Assembly (NCBI GenBank): GCA_033220425.1
Contig: CM065647.1
Coordinates: 5,704,001-5,768,000 of the forward strand
Length of the DNA: 64,000 nucleotides
Reading direction: 5' to 3'
From: Lepraria neglecta
Taxonomy: Eukaryota > Ascomycota > Lecanoromycetes > Lecanorales > Stereocaulaceae
A program made the position numbers and the translations under genes. The notes beneath the pieces are model-generated. The model made no database searches and was not told the origin of the DNA. It was given only the letters and a program-made list of their open reading frames with translations. This document shows, one piece after another, positions 24,026-36,146 of the stretch (within the stretch, counting starts at the first letter, position 1; each line of letters opens with the position of its first letter).

Positions 24026-24908
24026 TTGCGTGATAGAAAGGATGAAGGATATTACGTGAGAGATTGTATGCTTAATGCCTGTATGAAACAGAATATCCTA
24101 GATTAGAGCCAAGGCATCATCTGCTTCTAGCAGGATAATGGGCCAAACACGCTACGCACCTGAGCGGCTACCTTCACGTGCATCACAAAGCCAGACAAGC
24201 TTGTGACCCACGATCTCGGGTTTTAGCCCCCCCAAATCAACAAGAAGTTCAGACAAGAAGTCTCAAGATTTCACCAATTTTCCATTCCTCCATAATCCTC
24301 CGAATCGCTCCGTCAGCGCTGCTTTCCCTTCTCGGTCTCACTGCTGAATGACTCCCAATAAAATATTCGTCCGGATTTCTTCGGCTCTTGCGTCGAACCT
24401 GCTGCTCCTGCTGACAGAATCGTTTTCTCGTCTATAGAGCAGATGAATGAGGAGATGGAGAATGAGACGGTGAATCGGTTTCATTGTTGGAGAGCTTATC
24501 CGTCTGAACAATACAATGGGAGGTCACGAATGGCTCGCCAAGAAGCAAAGGTGTTGAAGCGAAGGAGAATTAATGTTCTTGTGCGTGTCGGTTGAGGACG
24601 CGTTTGATCACGTCAGTCAATTGAATTTTTGAAATCCAACCAGAAGGTATCGATAACTACCGAAGGGTCCGACAAGTGAACGTTGTCAAATGTTTACAAG
24701 GCGAGGGAACACAAGTTTTTTATGGGCGCTCCACGCAGTGTGTCGAGTTAGCGTCGTTGGGAGCCTAACGAGACTAGGAGTAGAAATAGCATAGGTGTTT
24801 CTCATTGCTTCTACATCGCCCAAGACCATCTCTATCAGTGACAGGTTCTCAATTTAGATATCTGCAGGTGATTGCATATCCCCAAGCCTACGATGATCTC
24901 GTGCCCCT
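24026..24908. other. Intergenic between convergent reductases
   Basis: About 880 bases between two convergent genes, holding both 3' regions. I see no gene. The middle part is AT-rich, without repeats I can define. Confidence 0.5.
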
Positions 24909-26217
24909 TCAATGCTTCTTGCTCTCCCATTGTTTCTCTTGAGAAAGGATATCCCTGACTGTATCCGTCACACTCTCCACCAAGTCCCGATATCCCCAAT
25001 CCTTCCCAAAGATTTCGTGGCTTCCTGATACATCCCATCCAGTCGGGTCCACACCCTTGGGATAGATCTGATCAGGACTTCCTTCGCTCACCCTATCTCT
25101 GAGTTCTGGAAAGTGCTTCCGAATGACGTTGGCAACAAGTTGCGGTGTGATCAATCCCGAAACAAGCAGGATCCGTTTGTTCGATGCGCCGGGAGCGGTC
25201 ATAGCAAGAACATGCGCTTTGGCTACGTCTCGAACATCCACCTAATGAAATGTGACGTTCAGCATGGAGGGTTCCCCGTCAAAATCTACAGGTAAGAAAG
25301 TGGATGCATACGAAATGATAGTACGGGAACCGGACAGACTCGATATCTTTGTGCATTCCATCAATGAAGTTGTAGATTGCGAAGCGATTGGTCTCGTTGA
25401 TGTTCCGGGAACTAGTCACAGGATGCAGCATTGGTCCAATGACGATGTCTGGGTTGATGACTGTTAGATTGAAGGCAGTATTGTTGTCTTCCACGAATTT
25501 CCATGCGGCTTGCTCTGCCATTTTCTTGGACACGTTGTATCCGAGGACTGCGTCTTGGGATTTTGTTGCGTCCCCGAGAGTTACCTATTCGTATACTCAG
25601 CTGATTGCTACAGACATGGGTTAGCATTGAGTGATTACTGGGTTCCAGTCTGCTTCCGTGTAGTCTATTCCGGCAACGTCTTCCTTCTCGAACGAGTTCA
25701 TGACGGCGACTGCGCTTCCGAGCAGTACAAAGCGCTTCAAATTCGGTCCGCCTAGCTTATGCGCGCCTTCGAGGAGTCCGAGGGTCCTAGGACGGAAGAA
25801 TTTAGTTTGAGCGGGCAAAGATAGCACAAAAAAACGTTGGGACCTACCCCTTTAGCGCAGGATCAATGAGATCAGCTTTCACATCTTTAACCACAAACGC
25901 TACAGGCGAAGCAGTGTGAATGATGAAGTTATATCGTTTTTCGAACAACTTATCGAAAGCGTTTGGCGTTGTCAGCTCAGGCACATAGCCAAATTTGAGC
26001 TTGTTCTTCCACTCGGGGTGGGTCCGCAAAAGCTGCTGGGCCTTTTCCTCGGAGCGAAGCGTTGCCGTCACATCGTAGCCTGACTGTTGAAGATGTTAGT
26101 TTGACGTATCTGGTTACATGAAAGATGATTTCTTGCCTCAATCAATTGAGCCAGGATGTGCGACGCGATGAAGCCGTTGCCGCCTGTAAGTAACACTGAT
26201 CCTTTCGTTTGATCCAT
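24909..26217 (-). CDS. NAD(P)-dependent ketoreductase, GRE2-like, with GC-AG intron
   Basis: Second GRE2-like extended SDR, reading from ATG 26217 (MDQTKGSVLLTGGNGFIASH). Five exons restore family sequence. Intron 1 (26084-26136) has a GC donor (GCAAGA) after QLIE and rejoins at SGYDVTATLRS. Intron 2 begins after PALKG and rejoins at TLGLLEGAHK. Intron 3 lies between DWNP and VTLGDATKS. Intron 4 joins YYHF to VDVRDVAKAHV. The active-site YNVSK (YxxxK) and the HTASPVAF block are present. The product should be about 340 aa and act on small carbonyls with NADPH, substrate unknown. The gene appears intact only if the GC-AG intron is accepted; no GT donor nearby keeps frame. Confidence 0.88.
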
Positions 26218-26620
26218 TGTGAACTTCCAGAGTATTGGGGAGATGGTCAACTGTTGATGGTGGTCCTTATAACTCAGGCCAGAAGAGTCACGAGAATGTA
26301 GAAAGCTACCCCTCAAAGGATGAGTAAGCGTGCTGCATATTCACCGAATGTGGCGTCAAATGATACCACGCTCAACCGCGCGAAAAGGAATCGCTTTCGT
26401 ACAATCATCTATTCGATCAGCAGTCCTCTTGCTTTGCCGAACTAGATCGTTGAATGCCTTTGATATGCATTAGAAGAGGTTTTTGGCCCTTCTAGAATAT
26501 ATACAGCTAATATTAGCTATCATAGGTATAGTGCACTGATGGTCCTACTAGATAGAATGAACGCTATGATTCACTTTTCCATGATCCAAACGTCTTATCT
26601 TCATCTCACTAGCCCCGCTT
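26218..26620. other. Intergenic between reductase and PAN-like gene
   Basis: About 400 bases with the reductase promoter at the left and the 3' end of the PAN-like gene at the right. AT-rich around 26,460-26,560. No gene is seen. Confidence 0.4.
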
Positions 26621-29481
26621 CTAATCATTTTCACCTGGATTGACACAAACAGTGGCGTAACAATCCTTATCGTTGAAGACGTAATCAGAGGCACCTCCCA
26701 AAGGACCGGAAGAAGCAATGTCTTCAGCCAGCAGCAAACAATTACTGCTGCTTGCATCGAACGCGAAACTCTTGCAAGAGCTCTTTGCCAGACATTGTGC
26801 GGCGCAATCCCGGACCGATGTTTTGGTCGGTTCGTCAACGACCGTAGGGCCGTAGTCCAAGATACCGACGAAATTACAGATGAAGAATTCAGAGACGTCT
26901 GGGTTAGTCTCTGTGGTGCAAACTGGGGTTACAATGACTGGCCCATCTGGTGGTAATGTAGTATTTGGCGGACCATCACGCCCTGGAGCCGCTGAATTGC
27001 ACACGAAGCATCCAATGTTGTAGAAGGCATCCGGCGAATCAACATCATTTTGAACCACTTCATCAGACACACTGGCGTCACTCAAGACGCACATATCGCT
27101 ATTCGGTCCCTGCATGGAAAAGCTCACACATCCGGTTGTGGCAAAATATTGGTCTGCACAGTCTGTGGTTGTTTCCACAGTAGTAGTCGTTGCTATCTGA
27201 CTTGGGTTGGCCGCGGAGCCATGGACTCCGCAAATATCCGTGGATGGAGGACTGAAGACACAGACTACACCACCTGGTCAGGGATTAGGTTGAGGGGCGG
27301 CTGATGTTGTGCTAGGACTGTCTGGACTGGGCGTAGATGATGCACACAAGAAGCAACTCCGCTGATAGAATGTAACGCCTGCGTCAGCACCTGGCGTGAA
27401 TCCTTCTTTAGATATATCATATGAGAACAAGAAACATGCCCCAGTGTCACTGTTGCCAATGTTCATGCAATCCGGGTTGGCCAAGCACTGCGATGCGCAA
27501 TCACCCTCTGAAACTCCAGGAAGGTAGGAAAGGACAGTGGGATTTTGATCATTGAGGAACCCAATTTCCCCACAAACGTCGTTCACAGAAGCATTCTCGT
27601 TGGGAAATGCAAAGCCATCGCAAGCCGTGTTGGGACAGCTGGCTGGGAATATCTTGATCGTAAGCGTAGACTGTGGTGCTATTGCAACTGTTACCGCATT
27701 ATACAGTGTGGTGGTGGTTGCATCAAGGGTTATCGTCGTAGTTGAGGTAGTGTCGAAATTGGTAGAACCAGGCTCATTGCTGTTCGAAGAGTCAGTTAGA
27801 TCCTTGAATGGGACACATGGCAGGGGAGGACAAGGCAGCTCGTTCGGGGACACTTACACTGTAACTGTCGAGCTGGTCACTGTTGACGTTGTGACGAGGC
27901 TTACTATTTCTAGATCCCTAGACTGAGTGCTAAGTCCGGAAATTGTGTAGTCAGGCCCACCATAGTTATACGCTAGGGTCGGTTGGGGTGTCACGGTTGG
28001 TGGGGGATCCTGTTTTATTGTGATGGTCAAATACCGGCGATCGAGTGTAGGCGCCGAGGTGAAGTCACTGACACACGTTGTAGGTGTTATTGGGCAGACA
28101 TATTTCGTGATCTCAACTATGGAGGTTTGCTTCGTGCGAGTGCCATGACTTCCTCCACTATGATGCGCGCCACTCGTCGAATGTGGGCGATGGGAATGCC
28201 ATCCACTCGGGGAAGTTGGCGATGTTCCGTAACCAGACATGCTATTGCTCATCGATGTCATAGGGAGAGCCGCGCCAGAAGAATAAGTCGAAATTCCAGT
28301 GCTCAATTCGCTGGAAGAAGGAGCTGTGCCTGAGGATAATCCGGTCTGGCTTCCACTGCCCAAAGGCATGCTTCCCGTACTTGAAGGGTATGTTCCCGTT
28401 CCAGAAGCATGAATGCCCGTCTCAGGAGGCAAAACACCACTCCCTGTCGGATAAAATAACCTCGTTCCTGTACCAGAGGGGTATTTTGGACCAGTGCCTG
28501 AGGAAAAGACCACTCCAGTACTGGAAGCAGGATTGCCAGTACCAGGAAATGAAATGCCTGAACCTGAGGGATAGAATAGTTGATTAGTTGTGCCCAATGG
28601 GTACCTAGATGCGGAGCCTGAGGCGAAGGTACTGCCCGAGGGAAAGATGCCACTTGATGGGAAGACACGGCTCGAAGGAGGCACACCTGATCTCGAGGGA
28701 AAGACGCTAGAAGGAATGAGTTCTGTAGGAAAGACACCCGAGGGAATTACGCCCTTTGGATAGACGCCAGTGGGGAACACCCCTGTGGGAAAGACGCTCG
28801 GAGGAAAAAGGCCCGTAGGGAAGACGCCAGTGGGAATGACGCCTGTAGGGAAGATACCAATAGGGAAGACGCCAGTAGGAAAGTACGCCGAGCTTGTTGC
28901 AGTGTTAGGGCAACTTCCTGCCACCGTTCTCCTCGCAATATTCTCCGTCACTGTGATCAAGTATGTGGTTGCGGTATCAGTGTATCCTGCCGTAGTTGTC
29001 CCCGTCACCGTTGTTGTACCATCAACAGACGTCATATCCGTCGTTGTTGACACAGTCGCTAATATGAAATTGTAGATCCCATATATGTTTTGGCCCCCGC
29101 CGAAGAATCCGAGAGTCCCGGTACCAGCGGCGATATCGCTGTTCGTGAGGCCCGGGCATAATATTGATGTTGTTTGTACTTCTGAAGGGATCGGGAGGCA
29201 GGTTACGGCTGTAGTTAATCCACCAGATATAGGAACTATGATTGTTGGTGTTGTGTCTCCAGTTGCCACTTTTCAGACAGGTTAGCAGGTCCGTCTCTGG
29301 GACATCGGCAGAGGAAGGAACCAATTGACTCACTACTGCTGCTTAGGGTGGTAAGGGTCGCGGGTATTCCGAATTGGTTTGTGTCAGTACCAGCAAAGGC
29401 ATAAGACAGAGAGTAGGAAGACGCAGGTTGGAAGACGTCGTGAGCATCTTCCAATGATGGTGAAGAGAATGTGAGGCCCAT
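26621..29481 (-). CDS. Thr/Ser-rich wall-type protein with PAN-like modules and FPTGV repeats
   Basis: Reading from ATG 29481. A GTGAGT intron lies at about 29,270-29,334. A long exon (to 27,854) then encodes Thr-rich sequence, a tandem array of a five-residue FPTGV-type repeat (about 28,690-28,890) and a Gly/Ser-rich stretch. A second intron (donor GTAAGT at about 27,851) leads to two cysteine-patterned modules of PAN/apple-like type (DCASQCLANPDCMNIG and DCAAQCLAKSSCKSFAF). Such proteins are usually secreted and cell-wall associated. I see no clear signal peptide at this start, so the true first exon may be missing. An in-frame TGA at 27,278-27,280 separates the module halves. Translation continues in the same frame after it, so the gene may be truncated there. 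Confidence 0.6.
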
Positions 29482-30200
29482 TGTACAGGCAAAAGCAAAT
29501 CAAAAAGGAACGTATAGTAAGAAATGTGATTGTAAAGACTGTGATTAAAAGAGTGACTTGTATAACATTTTGGAAGTACTGCTGTACGCTCAGGAAGATG
29601 TACAGAGCATATAGAACAGAGAGAAGTTGAAGGAACGCAAACAGCAACCTCAAGTCAGAAAGCAAAGGACCTTTGCCAAGATGTCATTACTACCTCAACG
29701 CATTCCTATTGGCTGTAGAAGCCATGGTACCTTGTCAGCGAGCGTCTAGATGTTGGAATAAGATACAGCTTTGGCTAGATCGGCGGTTCGAGGATGCAAA
29801 AAGCTTCGCTTGGAGACGTCGATGTCCTCAAAATAGGAATCGATAACGGGTAGGAAATTAAGCTCTTGCCAGACTTGGCTTAGTCCAATGGGTCCGGCGC
29901 TTCCGCCCGCCAAGCCATGCGGCTACATCTGTAATTCCTCTCGTTGTTCTATTTACATTTCCATCTCATGGAATGGAATATCGACGTCGAATTCGAGCTG
30001 AGGAATCTCCGCCAGAATGAGCGCTAGGAGGCACATTAAGCAAGCTTCAATAATATGCAAGGATTCTAACACTCCAGGGTTCGACAGGGCTTGCTGCGAC
30101 ACCCGTCGAAGCAATGCGCCAAAGTCCAAAAGCATAATGTACGGCAAAGCAGTTCTACTATAGCCCCTCCAAATTTTCACCTCTCACCAATGGCGGAATT
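29482..30200. other. Intergenic with no supportable gene
   Basis: About 700 bases. The reverse strand has a hydrophobic open stretch near 29,500-29,665, but it has no family match and may just be leader sequence. The rest holds the 3' flank of the O-methyltransferase remnant. Confidence 0.4.
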
Positions 30201-31640
30201 TCAGGCCAATTCTGCTTCTATCAAGCTTTCCGATCCTGGTTCAGTCGTCCAAATCTTCATAATCTTAAAGCCTGCACCCTCTAGCAGCGTCTTCCAGCTC
30301 TGTGCCGTACGTTCTCGCGCAGCGAACAACGACATCATAAGCATATCGAGACCTGTTTCCATTAAGGTTGCCCCTATGTCAGAAACCATATTTTCGTTGA
30401 TCAAGAGCTTGCTATATCCTTTGGCCATGGCGGATTTAAGGTGCGCCAGTATTTCCTGGCATTTGGCATCGGGCCAATCGTGCAGGATTCTATGCATGTA
30501 GTATGCTCGCGCACCTTTCCAATGTTAGCCCCTACGCCAACTTCAGCGAGAAAGCGTGTTACCTTTTACTGGCTGCGGTGTAGAGAAATCATGCTCCATT
30601 GGGATTATCCTTGGGTCAAGGCTTGTAGCTTCTTTGATGACGCTTGCTTGGCCTTCACCTGTGAAACGACCTGGAAAACTAGGGTGTTTTTGACATAGTT
30701 CCTGTAGGCCGTGTCCTTTGTTTCCGCCGAGATCAACCAAGAGAGCTGCATCTTCTTGCGTTGCTGCACCCTCAACAAGGTTCTTCTCGAAAGGATAGTA
30801 TTTGGTATCCATCCAAGTTGCAAGCACTGCTTTGGGTGCCAGCCATGTAGTTACTGGATTGGGCCAGGATTTCAGGGCGTTGCTGCACCCATTCAAAAAA
30901 ATGGATGTTGGTGTTATGACCCCATTGGAAAGGGCAATGGAGAGGGTCCTCTGGGTTCTTGTAGCTGTTGTTGGAGAGATGTTTATGCATCTTACTAACA
31001 GCTGAGCCAACTGCGTTTTGGCTGAAGTAATGTTAGTTTTACGACTCTAACAGGGCTACGGTAGCGAGAGTTCGGGTACAGATCATAAAGGAAAGCCGTC
31101 TCGATAGATTAGCTGAGTCAATGCCTTGGCCAGGGGTGTTGAAAGATATTGGTCGACGTCGGCTTCGAAGATTGTTCCCATCGCTACCAGATGTCTCAAT
31201 ATCCGGCCTAAATAGGTACATACTGCAAGCAAGAATATCTAGGGAGAACGTGATTCTACAACAGTATTTGCCGGGACTCACTTGGAAATTCCGGGTCAGC
31301 GTTGGTCGCACTTGCAAGTTCTGAAGTGTTTCGGGGTTTCCACTCCCAGCTTCCAGCTTCTCGAAGAGCTTCAAGTTAATGCCAGTTCGAATTGCAGCCT
31401 ATTTTGCTTCTTAGATTAACACCGATAATCAGCAGATGACGAAGGACAGACTCGGGGGAAGAGACTTCTGCATAATTAAGCCTGAGGATTGCCTCCAGCG
31501 GTCTTCCAAGAGGACAGCAGAGCGAACGAGCAGCAGCGAAACACTGGTGTCTTGAAGCATCATCTTCGTTGCTCAAAGTCGCACCATTGGCGCTGATCTC
31601 CTTCAGCAGACTTTCGACATTGCAAGATGTTGCTAATATA
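30201..31640 (-). pseudogene. SAM-dependent O-methyltransferase pseudogene
   Basis: Reverse-strand remnant of a class of fungal O-methyltransferases (sterigmatocystin/aflatoxin OmtB-like) that methylate hydroxyl groups of secondary metabolites. N-terminal dimerisation-domain sequence is readable at about 31,640-31,330 (LLKEISANGATLS, KLFEKLEAGSGNPETLQNL). The middle (31,230-30,780) shows ILRHLVAMGTIFEADV and WVQQRPEILAQ but in shifting frames. The C-terminal half is well preserved: SAM-binding LVDLGGNKGHGLQEL, then MHRILHDWPDAKCQEIL and TLLEGAGFKIMKIWTTEPG. The usual GGG of motif I reads GGN here. An intron near 30,500-30,550 is still recognisable. Several frame breaks make it non-functional. 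It is the left member of a decayed metabolite locus. Confidence 0.75.
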
Positions 31641-32459
31641 GTGAGATGATATTTTGCAACTTTTTGAGAAAGACAAAGCTCTGAGATATGCTTATGAGGC
31701 TTCTGAGAATATGAGTGTTGGTAGCTAGATCTGACGTGAGATTGTGTTTTGGGATCATTGTCTGCTTGTGGGCCAACGCAGAGAGTAGTGGAAAACCTAG
31801 TGTGCAAACGTCAACGACTCCACTATGCGGTTGGCCTCGGCGCCACATGTGGCTTTGAACTAGCGACTCATGGTAGTTGATGTCCGCGGGAAAGGCCCGA
31901 AAATGGCGATCTCATGCTTGCACTCATACTGGTGGATCGTGAAGCAAAATCGAGCCCTGCATGTATGATCGGGAGTATTGACCATGCCTGCATGATGTAC
32001 TCGGCATCGCTGATGATCAACCTCGAATAGAAGAGGCACTGAGTACCCTATGATCGACAAATGTGTCGATGCGCAGTCCGCCATTTGTCGAGTAGCTCTC
32101 GTCGCACTTTCTAGCGCTGATGTAAAAGTACATGATGACTCAGTACCCTACCGGAGGCGACTTGAGCCAGTAGGAGAGCAAAACCAGACACGGATGATAC
32201 TGATCAGTCCTTCAAAGCTTGTACGTCATATCATGTTTACCCTTCTGCCTCTAGCTGTACCATCATGCTTGTGTTATTGTATCTATTGCTTCAACTACTC
32301 CCATTGCTCTGATTGTTCAACACCTCTCCTACTATAACCCTCTTGTATGCACGAAGCATAGCCCTACTCGACGCTGCATCTGCGACGACTTGGAGCATCT
32401 TTGCATACACGTGCAATAACGACTTCATTGGAGCCTCTGAGATAAGGTGCGTATCAAAC
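31641..32459. other. Intergenic, no gene seen
   Basis: About 800 bases between two reverse-strand pseudogenes. No recognisable coding sequence. It may hold eroded promoter sequence of the methyltransferase. Confidence 0.4.
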
Positions 32460-33570
32460 TCCGCAACTCGGTGAACGTGCCCAATACCATGTTTTGCATG
32501 GTCGACAAGCCTTCATCGGGGGAGAGCAAGGCTGATCTGTCTTCTCCATTCCCAATACCGCCAATTTCTTGCGCAAACATGTCCGTTTCTGCGACCTGGG
32601 GTGATTAGAAGTGATTGGCAATACCTTGCTTGTCCAAATCGCTTGAACAGCGCCATCTAACGATACAGCTCCCATGATACAGCTTCGAGCACCTCTTCCC
32701 GCGTCCTTCTCAACAAGGTCTGGATGGTTTCGCTGGAGTGAAGCTTAATTCGAGACGGCGTATGAACAATCACCGGGCCATGACTGACTCTACACTTCGC
32801 AGTGTACACTGCCACCCTGACCGCTTCGAGACGAAAAAAATGTCATCGAGCCCAGTGATTTTACCAAACGTAAGTGCCCATGCAACGTGCGCGATGGTTG
32901 AATAAGTAATTGGCGATGAAGCATGGTTTTCCAAATGCGAAGGGTGGCGAGTTTGACCTTCATATGAGAATGGAATATCCTCGATAATTCGAGAAGACTC
33001 GACACTGACGGGCTCGTGGTCTTGTTTTGAGTCAAACAGGATGTCAGTGTTCTTTAAACCTTCCAAGCGGCGATCCCAGAATGCCAGCGCTGCGGCTTCG
33101 TCGATGGAAACAATGTGATCAACAATAGACCGGTCTAACTGCCACGCCCTCTGTGAAGCTCCTAGAATTGGCTATATACTCGTCTGAATCGTGAAAGATC
33201 AGCCTTTTGGTCCACCTATCCACGACTTCTTGGAGGTATGTCCAGACTAAGAATTTCTCGCTTCCCTGTGTCATGATTGCAAATCGAATGAGAGGCATGC
33301 CGTAATCCATATGTCTTTTGCCATTCCGAGATTTGTACTTGGCGAAGCCAGGTGCTTCGTCCCACTCACTAGTCTCATGTAAAATGACTTGAAGTGTCTT
33401 GTCATCATGTTGGAATAATCTAGTGCGCAAAATTGGATCCCGCTGCTGAACGCAATCCGAAGCACCGCGTAAGAGAGTCTCAGGACCCGAGAAGTGGAAA
33501 ACCATCTGGTTGAAGTATGTACCGTGCTTGAGTAAGACTTTATCACAAAATCTTGCTGTACGGTGCAAGT
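32460..33570 (-). pseudogene. NRPS condensation-domain remnant
   Basis: The reverse strand preserves blocks of a condensation domain: YFNQMVFHFSGPETLLRGA, the core RDPILRTRLFQ, a GMPLIRFAIMTQGSEKFLVW stretch, then SPITYSTIAHVAWALTFGKI with DDIFF. Such domains form peptide bonds in non-ribosomal peptide synthetases, or act in small stand-alone acyltransferases. The catalytic HHxxxDG motif expected after FLVWT cannot be recognised, and reading shifts occur between blocks. No adenylation or carrier domain is visible next to it on this strand, so it is either a fragment or a single-domain enzyme. The adenylating-enzyme remnant 1 kb to the right is on the opposite strand. Confidence 0.65.
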
Positions 33571-34470
33571 GACGATGTCCTCAATGAGGGCACGCTCAAT
33601 ATTGCACCATCGTCTCGAGTATCGTCAATAGGGCTCTTAATACCCTCGCTATCGGCAAGTGACCTCTGTCGAAAATTGGTCCTGTGAGTACGCCCACGGC
33701 TATGATCAAGCATGCCTGCATGGTACCTATCCATGAGATTTGTGAGGACGTGTAGGAGCTAAGCAAATCACTTTGATAGGAGGACTGGAAGACTCCAAAT
33801 GATTGAACGACGCCCCTGATTCGTTTCCAGCATCAGCTATCTTGGCAGGTCAATGGTGGACGGGAAAGCACAAACCAACTAGCAATGAATATTGGGAAGG
33901 CCCCGAGAACCTACAGCCAAGCTAACGGGTCACATTCTCGAATTTTTGACTGAATTTGGTTAACCCCCGCTTCTTCTGAATGATTTTAACGTTGCGGGTC
34001 GCTGGTAAAAGTACTTGGGAGCTACTCGTGTCTAGATGTGAATTTGCTGCCTCGTTGATGACTTCAGATAATGCGCTTCAACGGGAAGCATATCGATAAC
34101 GGATTGGAAGATTGGATTACAAGGTATCACTGGCTCAGCGTATGCTCACGACGCTGTGTGACGCAATGTTGATGGAGCCGAAAGCGGCGCCAAGGAGCTT
34201 TTCTGTAACGCAGAGTTTTCGTACGACCTTCTCCGAACAGCATAATTACATCACCGGAGGCTCTCACACTACCACTCAGAATTTAGGTACCCGTGACGAT
34301 GGGGAGAAAAAGCTCGGCGTTTTTGCGACATGCAGATTGTGGAGAACGCTAAGAAAAGGGTTGACCGTGCAATTGACATCAGGTCTCACTTGAAACTACA
34401 AGCTTCATTGTGGCTTTGGAATATCACCAATATATCCATCTCTCCTTCCATTATTTCATCTCATACAGTC
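33571..34470. other. Intergenic between divergent pseudogenes
   Basis: About 900 bases between head-to-head remnants. If both ancestors were one cluster, this was a shared promoter region. No gene is seen. Confidence 0.4.
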
Positions 34471-35745
34471 CCATTTATGGGCAATATGGCGATGCTTTCA
34501 AGCATTCTTGAAATTCCGAGTGTTGATGAACCGGCTCTGATCTTCCCGGGAAAGACAGCGTTGACGATATCCCATCGGAGCCTCAGACAGCACGTCGAGG
34601 AGGTTCAAAGCAGCTCGCGCAACTGGGGTTAGCTTCAGGGACCGTCATTTCCACATGTCTGCCAAATACCTTGGAGTTCGTGGTCGCTTTCCTCGCCATT
34701 TGCATGCAACGAGGGAAAGCTGTGCCTCTGAATCCTGCCTACAAACAGGGCGAGATTGAGTTATTGCAGCCGACGTTGGCGCTACTGCCGTGCTCGTTCC
34801 CAAAGATGCATATCAGAAGGGTAGTGCTGCCGTGCGTGCAGTCAATAAGCTGAACGCAGCCATTGTTGAATGCCACTGGAATGGAGACAACCTCGTCCTA
34901 GACTTGAAGGAGAGGGGCAAGTTCGGGTGTTAGACAGACATGAAACTTGATTCGTCTCTCGAAGATGACGTTGCGTTGATGGCTCACACTAGTGGCACGA
35001 CAGGCAGACTAAAGGCCGTAAGTGGGCATCTTAATTTTACATTAGTAGGTTGATTGTCTGACCCGTAACAACAGGTACCACTGACCCACAAAATTTGAGC
35101 GTCGCAATTGGTAAGTCGTGGAAATCTGCGTTTGAAAATGGCGGTGATTGATGTACTCATAGACAATATCTGCCAAAACCTACAAACTCACTTCGGTCGA
35201 TCGCACTAGGTTAATCATGCCACTCTTCCACATTCATGGCCTTGTCGCCTCATTCTTGTCTCCACTACTGTTGCAATCTGGTTGCCTGATTGGTCTTTAT
35301 GCGATTCCATTGTCTATCGCCGTTGTCTACAGGCAGATTGTGCTAGCAAATAGACGGAGATGTCTATTAGTACTCTATAGATTCCTATCTCTTAGCTAGT
35401 CAGTCAATTGAGTGCTTTCTGCCATTGCAACAACTACGAGCTGGCAGCGCGATCATTATCCCTCCTCGCCTTTCGCCGACCTTCTGGCAAGACTTTGGGG
35501 CCCATGAGGCCACTTGGTATACCGCAACACCAACAATGCACCAGATTCTGCTGTCTTTCCCGGCTCCACCGAAGTTGCTACATATTCGGTTCATCCGCTC
35601 CTGCTCTTCTCCGTTGTCCCCCAAAATCCTGGAGAATCTAGAGTCGCACTTTGGCGCACCAGTACTTGTCCGGGGGTTGCCAGGACTCTAATACCTCAAT
35701 CAGCTGCTAGTGCAGTTTTATAAAGTGTCGAGTCATTGTTCTTTC
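34471..35745 (+). pseudogene. AMP-dependent acyl-CoA synthetase/ligase pseudogene
   Basis: Forward-strand remnant of the ANL adenylate-forming superfamily, nearest in feel to the Pcs60/oxalyl-CoA synthetase-like group. Recognisable parts in order: EPALIFPGKTALTISHRSL, LGLASGTVISTCLPNTLEFV, the AMP-binding P-loop HTSGTTGRLKA near 34,985-35,020, MPLFHIHGLVASFLSPLLLQ (35,217-35,280), and IRFIRSCSSPLSPKILENLE (about 35,600). The pieces fall in different frames with stops and probable dead introns between them. The C-terminal lid domain is not seen, so the gene is truncated or lost beyond 35,745. The ancestor would have activated a carboxylic acid as its AMP ester, consistent with a role in the surrounding metabolite locus. 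Confidence 0.75.
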
Positions 35746-36146
35746 CACCAATATATTAGACCTAGGGCAATAAAATTGATCATGAACACTATTTGAATGG
35801 AGGACGGGTGGAACTCCTTGCCTGCTGCGCTGTTGCGACATCGAGTTTAACCGAGTGCAGGAGGTTAATGAAAGGAGAAGTAGCATAGCAGACTACTGGC
35901 ATTCTAATGTCTCCATTGTCGACATATAACGGTCGTTCTGAAGACGGTCTTTCTTAAGATCAGACTTTGAAGTAAGGAGAAGAAACAATTTCGACAACAC
36001 GATTTCAACGAGTAGGACACATTTTGCCCAACGGTGCACTGTCCAACGACGCACGTCATAATGGCTTGTTTCGAATGAAGCTAAAGGGAAAGTCCCTTTC
36101 TCGGCGGTTACTCTGAAAGATGTGAGATACCATGGACTGTAATCAG
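35746..36146. other. Intergenic, no gene seen
   Basis: About 400 bases on the 3' side of both flanking genes. Nothing recognisable. Confidence 0.4.

Noticed and set aside
29500-29665. Hydrophobic reverse-strand frame that might be a signal-peptide exon for the PAN-like gene
   Set aside because: No splice path that joins it in frame to the next exon could be shown.
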